This document shows, one piece after another, positions 1 to 6,446 of a DNA stretch of 7,944 bases. Under the pieces are notes generated by a model. The model did no database searches and was not told the DNA's origin. It saw nothing but the letters and a program-made list of their open reading frames with translations. The DNA is from Chloroflexota bacterium (GTDB taxonomy: Bacteria; Chloroflexota; Dehalococcoidia; DSTF01; JACRBR01), in assembly GCA_016213125.1 (NCBI GenBank), contig JACRBR010000058.1:1-7944 (forward strand), read 5' to 3'. Numbering within the stretch: the stretch's first letter is position 1; every line of letters begins with the position of its first letter. A program made the translations under genes and the position numbers.

Positions 1-291
1 CTGGGTGCCGTTGGTCGCGTCGTTGTCCCGGTCCGGCACGATCGTCGAGTCGTCATCGTGCGCGTGCGTCACCGGCAGGGGGGCCGTGTACTGGATGCCG
101 GCCGTGGCCGAGTCCATGTCCGGCAGTTCCCACTTGCATTCTATGACCGGCCCGGAGCCCGTGGTGCTCACGACACCATGGGTCGGGACCTCATCGGCCT
201 TGGCGTTGCCGCTTGTGCTGAAGGTCGCGACCATCGCGATGGCCGTCAACATGCCCAGTACAAGCAGCCCCTTGTATGAATGAAGCTTCAC
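1..291 (-). CDS. Exported protein of unknown function, N-terminal part (runs off the left edge)
   Basis: I do not recognise the family. Reading leftwards from a GTG at 289-291, 97 codons stay open to base 1, so the C-terminus lies outside the window. The first 32 residues form a good Sec signal peptide: Lys2 and Lys7 in the n-region, a hydrophobic core (about residues 9-24, LLVLGMLTAIAMVATF), then a Ser/Thr/Gly stretch ending in Ala-Lys-Ala before Asp-Glu-Val-Pro, a typical signal peptidase I site. The visible mature part is acidic and polar, with a single Cys (in IECKWELPDMD) and an Asp-rich stretch (HAHDDDSTIVPDRDND) that could bind a cation or be a linker. GTG is preferred to the ATG 13 codons later because GTG keeps the basic n-region and has a GAGGG ribosome site 9 nt upstream. 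Inferred role: secreted or surface-associated protein. Function unknown. Confidence 0.8.
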   Translation of the reverse strand, partial: MKLHSYKGLLVLGMLTAIAMVATFSTSGNAKADEVPTHGVVSTTGSGPVIECKWELPDMDSATAGIQYTAPLPVTHAHDDDSTIVPDRDNDATNGTQ

Positions 292-300
292 GGTTGGATA

Positions 301-311
301 CCCTCTTTCCT
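301..311 (-). promoter_or_regulatory. Ribosome binding site of the exported-protein gene
   Basis: On the minus strand the purine tract AGGAAAGAGGG ends 9 nt before the GTG at 289-291. It decides for the GTG start over the later in-frame ATG. Confidence 0.7.
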
Positions 312-331
312 TCGTTGCAACGAAGTCGTTG
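310..331. repeat. 16-bp perfect palindrome plus third half-site, candidate operator
   Basis: CTTCGTTGCAACGAAG (310-325) is a perfect palindrome. The motif continues so that CAACGA (318-323) and TCGTTG (326-331) form a second, overlapping inverted repeat with a 2-nt centre. The result is three alternating CGTTG/CAACG half-sites in 22 bp. It lies immediately upstream of the ribosome site of the exported-protein gene and downstream (on the minus strand) of its candidate promoter. That position suits a repressor operator or a 5'-UTR hairpin. No known regulator consensus is recognised. Confidence 0.5.
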
Positions 332-371
332 CCCCCATGCGCCTGCCGGCGTCAAGGTAGGCATTTGTCCT

Positions 372-400
372 ATTGGCCGAGGCATACCCAACCGTGTCAA
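372..400 (-). promoter_or_regulatory. Candidate promoter for the exported-protein gene
   Basis: On the minus strand a perfect TTGACA -35 hexamer (395-400) is followed after 17 nt by GCCAAT (372-377), which matches the -10 consensus at only 3 of 6 positions. It lies between the 444-477 hairpin and the gene start, where a promoter is expected. The weak -10 makes this tentative. Confidence 0.3.
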
Positions 401-443
401 AATGAACTGCGGCGTAAGGTTGGGCTCCGGCCTGCCTTCGTCC

Positions 444-477
444 TGAGCCCTGACGGGTGCCAGCCCGTCAGGGCTCA
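444..477. terminator. Perfect 14-bp-stem hairpin, probable U-poor terminator
   Basis: TGAGCCCTGACGGG (444-457) pairs perfectly with its reverse complement at 464-477 across a 6-nt loop (TGCCAG). Neither strand has a T-tract after the stem, so it is not a canonical intrinsic terminator; many GC-rich bacteria use such U-poor stems. Read on the minus strand, the stem starts directly after the stop codon (478-480) of a possible small ORF and precedes the candidate promoter of the exported-protein gene, as a terminator between two leftward units would. It could instead be a dispersed REP-like palindrome. Confidence 0.55.
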
Positions 478-828
478 CTATTTCTGCGCATGCGTAATAG
501 GCACCCCCTTTCGGATCACCGCCCGGCAGACGTCGAGCGCGAGACATGGGCCGGGCGAAGCGTCCAGCCCTCCAGGGTCGTTGGGGTCAGTCAGCCGGGC
601 AAAGTTCCGCTGGAACGCCGTGCCCGGCATCCTGCCGAACACCGATGACGTCCGGTGACCCCCACTGCAATCCAGCTCGTCTCGTGCGAACACCCCGCCG
701 CCGTGCCGGGAAACCGCCGCCGGCGTGAGGTCCGACAGGATCGAGGCGGGGACGGGCAGCCTGCCCGGAACTCGGTTCCCATCGACGGAAGCATACGCTC
801 CCGGCTGTGACGATTCTGCACGCCTCAA
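478..828 (-). CDS. Possible small hypothetical protein or gene remnant
   Basis: An open frame of 116 codons from a TTG at 826-828 to a TAG at 478-480. I recognise no family and no conserved motif. In favour: its middle part has the expected coding bias, with third positions mostly G or C and second positions less so; the translation is not dominated by Arg/Pro as antisense shadows usually are; and the stop is followed at once by a perfect hairpin. Against: there is no convincing start. The TTG has no clear ribosome site, no ATG occurs until late in the frame, and the best nearby promoter hexamers (813-841) would start transcription downstream of the TTG. It may be the 3' remnant of a degraded gene or chance. 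The predicted protein would be soluble, with four cysteines and a basic end (VIRKGVPITHAQK). Confidence 0.3.
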   Translation of the reverse strand: MRRAESSQPGAYASVDGNRVPGRLPVPASILSDLTPAAVSRHGGGVFARDELDCSGGHRTSSVFGRMPGTAFQRNFARLTDPNDPGGLDASPGPCLALDVCRAVIRKGVPITHAQK

Positions 829-841
829 CCCGCACTGTCAA
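813..841 (-). promoter_or_regulatory. Candidate sigma-70-type promoter, leftward
   Basis: On the minus strand, TTGACA (836-841, perfect -35) and CAGAAT (813-818, 4 of 6 to TATAAT) are separated by exactly 17 nt. Transcription would run left from about position 806 through the possible ORF to the hairpin at 444-477. Such a transcript of about 360 nt could encode a shortened version of that ORF or be a non-coding RNA. Confidence 0.35.
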
Positions 842-989
842 CCCTTCCGGCGGCCCATTATGTTTATCGCGGGAATCTGTAAGCCCCAGGTAGGTCCCTC
901 ATCCTGCCCAGTTGGATCTGCTTTTACCGCCGATAACGCGAAAACTGCTCAAAACTTCTGATCTTGAGAAGGCCGCATCGGCTCGGGCA

Positions 990-1040
990 CTGGCGTAGGC
1001 CCCCCAAAGGCTCCCCCGAGGATCGGGGCGTCCACGCCAG
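990..1040. other. Foldable segment with nested stems
   Basis: CTGGCGT (990-996) pairs with ACGCCAG (1034-1040) and encloses a second perfect stem, CCCCGA (1014-1019) with TCGGGG (1023-1028), closed by a GGA triloop. C-rich single-stranded stretches fill the rest. It could be a structured RNA on either strand or part of a leader, but no known class is recognised and GC-rich DNA yields such pairings by chance. Confidence 0.25.
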
Positions 1041-1326
1041 ACGACGACGCAATCGTGCCAGGCACCAGATCTTGGGCCGGACGGCGCCTCAGCTGCCACT
1101 GCTAAACAGCCTCATTTCTCGCATGGTTAGTACCCGGGCCAATGGGCACGGCCCCGGCACGGCTGATCGATGCACTGCACGGGGAGCCCGTCCTGTACAT
1201 CCCCGGCGATACCGGGCCGCCCGCGCGGACCAAACGGCCCGTCGCAACGTGACATTAGGCCGGTGAATCCGTGCCATCTCGCGCCTACCATCCGAAAGTC
1301 GAGATCGTGTATCTACTTTGTTTCCC

Positions 1327-1332
1327 GGAAGG
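1327..1332 (+). promoter_or_regulatory. Ribosome binding site of sqr
   Basis: GGAAGG lies 9 nt before the ATG at 1342-1344. It fixes the start there rather than at the in-frame TTG at 1318, which would place this site inside the coding sequence. Confidence 0.7.
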
Positions 1333-1341
1333 CGGCCCCGC

Positions 1342-2571
<1,230 letters not shown>

Positions 2572-2583
2572 GGCCAGCCGGAG

Positions 2584-3720
2584 CTACGCGCGGTCACCGT
2601 GCATGATGTGGACGGCCTCGGGCCGGATCGATAGCTCGATCTCCTTGAACCGGTCCAGCCCCAGGCGAAAGTACGTGTAGGTCGGGAGCTCGATCTCCAG
2701 GTCGTCCCTGGCCTGCGAGCCGTCGATGCGGGCGAACAACCGGTACACCTCCGCGCCCATGATCTCGCGCACGATCGTCGCCAGGAACACGTTGCGGCGG
2801 CCCTCGTACGTGTCGCCCTGCCGCCGGATCATGATCTGCGTCGGCCTGATCGAAGCCTCGACGGCCTGCCCGACGGAGACCGGCGGTGCGTCGTGGCTGG
2901 GGTAGATCCCGGCCTCGATGTCGCGCCCGGCCCAGTCCAGCGTCACCTGACCGTCGCCGATGCCCCGCACCGCCATGGGCAGGATGTTGCGGGTGCCGAC
3001 GAGTTCGGCCACGCGGCGCGTCGCAGGGCGGTAGAAGATGTCCTCCCGCGCTCCCTGCTGCATCACGCGCCCCGCCTCGATGACGATCACGCGGTCGCCA
3101 AGGCTGAAGGCGTCGCTCAGGTCGTGCGTCACGATCAGCACCGGGATGCCTCGCTCGGCCTGCAGTGCGCTGATCAGTTCGCGCAGGTCCGCGTGCAGCG
3201 CCGTATCGAGCGCGCTGAAGGGCTCGTCCAGCAGCAGGATCGCCGGCTGGGCGGCCAGCGCCCGCGCCAGCGCCACCCGCTGTTGTTGCCCGCCCGAGAG
3301 CTGTCGCGGCCGCCGCTCCTCCAGCCCCACCAGCCCCGTGGCAGCGACCAGTTCGCGCACGGCGTCGCGGCGGCGGTCTGCGCTGGCCCCGTTCAGCCCG
3401 AAGGCGATGTTCTGCGCGACGGAGAGGTGGGGAAAGAGCGCGAATCCCTGCGGCACGTACCCGACGCTCCGTTGCCGCACCGGGACATCGATATCGGCCG
3501 CGCTGTCGTAGAGCACGCGATCGCCGATGGCGATCCGCCCCGCGTCCGCGCGCGCAATCCCGGCGATCGTCTTGAGCGTCATACTCTTGCCCGCGCCGGA
3601 GGGCCCAAACAGCACGACCATCTCCGTGCCGGCGCTGAAGGCGATATCCAGGTCAAAGCCGCGCATCCGCCGGCGCACGGCAACGTTCACCATCGCCATG
3701 GCGGCGTTTCCGTCTCTCAT
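2584..3720 (-). CDS. modC: Molybdate-type ABC transporter ATP-binding protein ModC
   Basis: The 378-residue ATPase that powers the ModAB importer at the cytoplasmic face of the membrane. ABC motifs in order: Walker A GPSGAGKS (39-46), Q-loop VGYVPQGFALFP (Gln91), signature LSGGQQQR (141-148), Walker B ILLLDEP (161-167) with D-loop SALD, and switch His199 in VTHD. Residues about 230-375 form a C-terminal region of the TOBE/OB type (SIRPTQIMI near the middle, SIRPEAVHIM at the end), which in this family binds oxyanion or regulates the ATPase. The length is slightly above that of E. coli ModC. The ATG at 3718-3720 overlaps the modB stop as ATGA, implying translational coupling, so the longer open frame to 3762 is not used. 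The importer assignment is firm. Specificity for molybdate over tungstate or sulfate rests on the neighbours. Confidence 0.92.
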   Translation of the reverse strand: MRDGNAAMAMVNVAVRRRMRGFDLDIAFSAGTEMVVLFGPSGAGKSMTLKTIAGIARADAGRIAIGDRVLYDSAADIDVPVRQRSVGYVPQGFALFPHLSVAQNIAFGLNGASADRRRDAVRELVAATGLVGLEERRPRQLSGGQQQRVALARALAAQPAILLLDEPFSALDTALHADLRELISALQAERGIPVLIVTHDLSDAFSLGDRVIVIEAGRVMQQGAREDIFYRPATRRVAELVGTRNILPMAVRGIGDGQVTLDWAGRDIEAGIYPSHDAPPVSVGQAVEASIRPTQIMIRRQGDTYEGRRNVFLATIVREIMGAEVYRLFARIDGSQARDDLEIELPTYTYFRLGLDRFKEIELSIRPEAVHIMHGDRA

Positions 3721-4376
3721 CGCCGCACGAGCCGTGTCGCGAAGCTGAAGAGCAACAGGCACGTGATACTGATGGCGATCAGCACCAGCGCCGTCGCGTT
3801 CGCCCGTCCGATGTCTCCCGCCTGCACTGCGTCATACACGGACACCGGGAGCGTGCGCGTTTCTCCGGGGATATTGCCCGCCACCATCACCGTCGCACCG
3901 AACTCACCCGCGGCACGCGCGAACGCGAGCGCCACGCCCGCACCGACGCCGCGAATCGCCAGCGGCAGGGTCACGGCGAAAAAGACACCGAGGCGCGAGC
4001 GGCCCAGCGTAGCGGCGACGCGCTCGAGTTCCGGATCTACTTCCTCGAAACCTGCCTGCGCCGTGCGGATCAGTAGCGGCGCCGACAGGACGGCGGCCGC
4101 GATCGCTGCGCCCTGCCACGTAAACACGAGCTGTACGTGGAGATCGTCCTCCAGGAACCGGCCAAAGGCGCTGCCGCGGCCCAACGTGCGCAACAGGTAG
4201 TACCCAACGACGGTCGGCGGCAGGACCAGCGGCAGCGTCACCAACGCTTCGACCACCGCGCGTCCGCGGAAACGATAGCGCGCCAGCACCCATGCGATCG
4301 GCAGTCCCACCACGAGCGAAAGCAGCGTGGCCAGCCCGGCTACCTGGAGTGTGATCAGGAGGTCGCTGGTGTCCAT
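3717..4376 (-). CDS. modB: Molybdate-type ABC transporter permease ModB
   Basis: A 219-residue inner-membrane permease that forms the oxyanion channel as a homodimer. About five hydrophobic segments are visible (near residues 7-31, 43-65, 84-106, 139-160 and 193-213). Family hallmarks: LPLVLPPTVVGYYLL (48-62), the cytoplasmic EAA-type coupling loop AATLGRSRLGVFFAVTLP (121-138) that docks on ModC, and GEFGATVMVAGNIPGETRTLP (157-177), very close to E. coli ModB as I recall it. The start is the ATG at 4374-4376: it gives the family's N-terminus and lies 8 nt after the modA stop. GGAG directly touches the ATG, too close for a normal ribosome site, so translation probably depends on coupling to modA. 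The 3' end overlaps modC by 4 bp. Upstream extension of the open frame is antisense-like and rejected. Confidence 0.93.
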   Translation of the reverse strand: MDTSDLLITLQVAGLATLLSLVVGLPIAWVLARYRFRGRAVVEALVTLPLVLPPTVVGYYLLRTLGRGSAFGRFLEDDLHVQLVFTWQGAAIAAAVLSAPLLIRTAQAGFEEVDPELERVAATLGRSRLGVFFAVTLPLAIRGVGAGVALAFARAAGEFGATVMVAGNIPGETRTLPVSVYDAVQAGDIGRANATALVLIAISITCLLLFSFATRLVRR

Positions 4377-4384
4377 CTCCGCTA

Positions 4385-5182
4385 TTATCGCGCTTCGCCC
4401 GGCAGGGCGAAGCCGAACTCGAGCATGACGGGCCGCCCCTCCGGCCCGTTGATAAATGCGATGAAGTCCCCCGCCAGTTCGTGCTCCCCGCTTCGCGCGA
4501 TGACGGCCGCGACCTGCTCCAGCGGTTCGTGCAGTGCCTCGTCGATCAACTCGTACTCCAACCCGCCGCCCGATTGGATGGCCAGCGAGAGTGGCACGAT
4601 ACCCGCGTCGGCATCGCCTGATTCGACGAACTGCGCCGCCTGGGAGGCGTTCTCCGCCAGTACCAGCCGAGGCTCCACGGTGTCCCACAACCCGACTGAG
4701 GTGAGTGCCTGCTTTGCGGCCAATCCGTATGGCGCATGCTCCGGATTCGCGATGGCGATCCGTTCGAATCGGGGATCCACGAGGTCCTCTATCGTCGCGG
4801 GCGCGTTAGCTTCGCCACCACGCGTCGCCAGCACGATGCGGCCGACGGCGTACGTCGTGCGGCTATTCTTCGCGATCAAGCCCTCCGCGCTGAGTTGGTC
4901 GACATACGCAGCGTTCGCCGATGCGAAGACATCGACCGGCAACCCCTCCTGGATCTGCGTCGCGAACGTACCGGACGACCCGAAGCTCAGCGTCAGTCGG
5001 CACGCGCACGCCCGCTCGAATGCGGGTTCGAGCGCTTCGAACGCCGGACGCAGGTCAGACGCAGCCGCTACGGTGATCTCCGGTTTCCCGCCGCCCTGAC
5101 CACAGCCCGCGCCGGAGGCGATGGCGGCCGCGGCTACTGCGCTCCCGGAGAGAATGCGCAGGAGTCGGGGTGCCACGTTCAT
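4385..5182 (-). CDS. modA: Molybdate-type ABC transporter substrate-binding lipoprotein ModA
   Basis: A 265-residue extracytoplasmic binding protein that captures molybdate (or tungstate) and delivers it to ModB. The N-terminus has Arg6/Arg9, a hydrophobic stretch (10-25) and Gly-Ala-Gly-Cys27, a weak lipobox that suggests lipid anchoring outside the membrane. The oxyanion-binding Ser motifs are present: VAAASDLRPAF (Ser42) and SFGSSGTFATQI (Ser69/Ser70). Further family blocks are VDVFASANAAYVDQL, IAIANPEHAPYGLAAKQAL and ADAGIVPLSLA. In E. coli ModA the region matching the last block supplies a Tyr ligand; here the segment reads IVPLSL, a variant I associate with other ModA/WtpA-like subgroups. 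An unusual Cys-Ala-Cys (59-61) precedes the second Ser motif. The ATG at 5180-5182 has AGGAAAG 10 nt upstream. First gene of modABC. Confidence 0.9.
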   Translation of the reverse strand: MNVAPRLLRILSGSAVAAAAIASGAGCGQGGGKPEITVAAASDLRPAFEALEPAFERACACRLTLSFGSSGTFATQIQEGLPVDVFASANAAYVDQLSAEGLIAKNSRTTYAVGRIVLATRGGEANAPATIEDLVDPRFERIAIANPEHAPYGLAAKQALTSVGLWDTVEPRLVLAENASQAAQFVESGDADAGIVPLSLAIQSGGGLEYELIDEALHEPLEQVAAVIARSGEHELAGDFIAFINGPEGRPVMLEFGFALPGEAR

Positions 5183-5215
5183 CGAGGATCTGCTTTCCTG
5201 GAAGAACCGGGCATC

Positions 5216-5233
5216 TCACCGGGTTCCGGGTGA
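5216..5233. repeat. Inverted repeat in the modA leader, candidate operator or hairpin
   Basis: TCACC (5216-5220) and GGTGA (5229-5233) flank an 8-nt centre. An alternative pairing, CCGG-GTT-CCGG (5219-5229), is nested inside. It lies 34-51 bp upstream of the modA ATG. It does not resemble the AT-rich ModE box. It could regulate modABC or terminate leftward transcription from the NYN gene, but there is no T-tract. Confidence 0.3.
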
Positions 5234-5299
5234 CCGCCGCCGCCGGAACAATCCGGGACCCACAGGTGTTCGGCGATTCGCAACCAGAGGGGCTAACCA

Positions 5300-5318
5300 G
5301 CTGATAGCTGACCGCTGA
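5300..5318 (+). repeat. Three GCTGA units at a 7-nt period
   Basis: GCTGA occurs at 5300-5304, 5307-5311 and 5314-5318, each pair separated by 2 nt (TA, then CC). It lies immediately beyond the stop codon of the NYN gene. It resembles a short, decayed heptanucleotide tandem repeat, a common intergenic element in some bacteria. No function can be assigned. Confidence 0.45.
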
Positions 5319-6443
5319 TTACTTCTTCGTCTTGAACTCTTCGATGTGCTGGCCGATGTCGATGAAGCGGTCCGCGACGCCGCGCAGCTCCGTCGCCGCC
5401 GCCTCCGCGAAGGCGCACACCTCGACGCGGACGCCCCGGCTCTCCACCAGTTCCACCACGCGGACGAAGTCTCCGTCGCCCGACATCAGCACCACCACGT
5501 CCAGCCGCTCCGACATCGTCAGGATGTCCACCGCCAGCTCGATGTCGAAGTTGGCCTTCATGCTTCCATCGCTGAACCGCTTCAGCGGCTTGGTCACGAT
5601 GCGGTACGGGTGGGCGATGAAGTGGTGCGCGAACCGCTGGCTCTCCAGCTTCGCCTGCGGGTCATCAGTGATCGGCGCGTATGCCGTCGCCCGCACCAGC
5701 TCCCGGCCGCGCGTGAAGTACTCCAGCACCCGCCCGAAGTCCAGGTCGATCTTGCGGCGCTCCGCCGCGTAGATCAGGTTCGGCACGTCCACGAAGATGC
5801 CCACGCGCGGGTGCGCTGTCACCGGGCCCGAATCGCCAACCCGCCCCTGCAGGTCCGAAATCGTCGTCTGCAGCGACTTCAGCGTCGCGCCGATTTCCCG
5901 CGTGAACTGCTCGAGCACGGCAGCCTGGTGCGCCACCACGGCTTCCAGTGTCCCGGCCTCCAGCTCGGGCAGCTGCGACAGGTCTTCGGCCGCGGCCCCA
6001 TCGCCGAGCGCGCCCGGCTTCTTGCGCCCGCGTCCGCCCCGCGTGCCCCGACGCCGCTTCGCGGGCGAGGCAAGGTCGTCCAGCGATGGCGCCACGGCGA
6101 GCGATGACGGCACCGGCGAGGGCGTGCCCATGGGAACAGCGGCCGCCTCCGCCGCCCAGTCGCGCCGGGGCGGCCGCGTCACCGGAGCGCGGCGCGTGCG
6201 GCTCGTCGTGGTCTTCGTGGCCGTCGTGCCGCCCGCCGCGCTTGCGGCCGCGGTCCGTGATGTGGCCGCCGGTGATGCGGCCGTCGTCGCCGGCGCGGCG
6301 GCCGTGGAAGCGGCCTTCGTGGCCGTTGCCCTCTTCGCCGGAGGGCCCGGCGGCGCGGCCGCCGCGGCGCCGTTTGTCGACGCATCGCCGGCCGTCTTCG
6401 ACTTTCGCGTGTCCTTGCGTGGCTTCCCGAAAAACTTAACCAA
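5319..6443 (-). CDS. NYN (PIN-like) domain putative nuclease with long disordered N-terminus
   Basis: A 374-residue protein in three parts. Residues about 8-150 are low complexity, rich in Ala, Thr, Pro and Lys, with basic patches (TRRAPVTRPPRRDW 83-96; KRRRGTRGGRGRKK 129-142) suited to nucleic-acid binding. Residues about 155-202 look helical or coiled-coil (LEAVVAHQAAVLEQF..). Residues about 213-368 are a NYN/LabA (DUF88) domain of the PIN-like nuclease fold, with the expected acidic residues in GIFVDVPN (Asp219), KANFDIELAVD (Asp300, Asp306) and MSGDGDF (Asp323, Asp325). Metal-dependent RNase activity is inferred from the family; the substrate is unknown. The start is a TTG at 6441-6443, supported by GGGAG 8 nt upstream inside the end of mrp. 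The gap to the mrp stop is 3 nt, so the two are cotranscribed and probably coupled. Confidence 0.85.
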   Translation of the reverse strand: MVKFFGKPRKDTRKSKTAGDASTNGAAAAAPPGPPAKRATATKAASTAAAPATTAASPAATSRTAAASAAGGTTATKTTTSRTRRAPVTRPPRRDWAAEAAAVPMGTPSPVPSSLAVAPSLDDLASPAKRRRGTRGGRGRKKPGALGDGAAAEDLSQLPELEAGTLEAVVAHQAAVLEQFTREIGATLKSLQTTISDLQGRVGDSGPVTAHPRVGIFVDVPNLIYAAERRKIDLDFGRVLEYFTRGRELVRATAYAPITDDPQAKLESQRFAHHFIAHPYRIVTKPLKRFSDGSMKANFDIELAVDILTMSERLDVVVLMSGDGDFVRVVELVESRGVRVEVCAFAEAAATELRGVADRFIDIGQHIEEFKTKK

Positions 6444-6446
6444 TCG

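Larger units (their letters stand above)
842..1341. other. Non-coding or degraded region upstream of sqr
   Basis: About 500 bp with no frame I would accept as a gene. The open frames here are short, rich in Arg/Pro/Ala and lack ribosome sites. Visible structure: a 5-bp stem CTTCT/AGAAG (955-971), a nested foldable segment (990-1040), a direct repeat of GGCACGGC (1145-1152 and 1156-1163) and a small hairpin ACGGG-GAG-CCCGT (1179-1191). The sqr promoter should lie near the right end; TATCTA at 1310-1315 is a possible -10 but has no matching -35. No tRNA or known riboswitch consensus was recognised by eye. Confidence 0.45.

Noticed and set aside
288..396. CACGGTTGG and CCAACCGTG, a long-range inverted repeat (289-297 and 388-396)
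   Set aside because: Nine matching bases nearly 90 bp apart are easily explained by chance. One arm includes the start codon and the other overlaps the -35 candidate. A second gene start there fails because GTG-TCA-AAA-TGA stops at once.
964..1266. 100-codon plus-strand frame in the region before sqr
   Set aside because: Arg-rich composition, no motif and no ribosome site; judged to be chance open frame in GC-rich DNA.
2893..4200. 435-codon plus-strand open frame antisense to modC and modB
   Set aside because: It is antisense to two clear genes, with shadow-like composition (Arg, His, Ala) and no motif.
4377..4688. N-terminal extension of the modB frame
   Set aside because: It lies wholly within modA, is Arg/Gly-rich and unlike any ModB N-terminus; the ATG at 4376 gives the family start.
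6180..6420. GC-rich repetitive-looking DNA, considered as a mobile or tandem repeat
   Set aside because: It is in-frame coding for the Ala/Thr/Pro tail of the NYN protein; no regular repeat unit.
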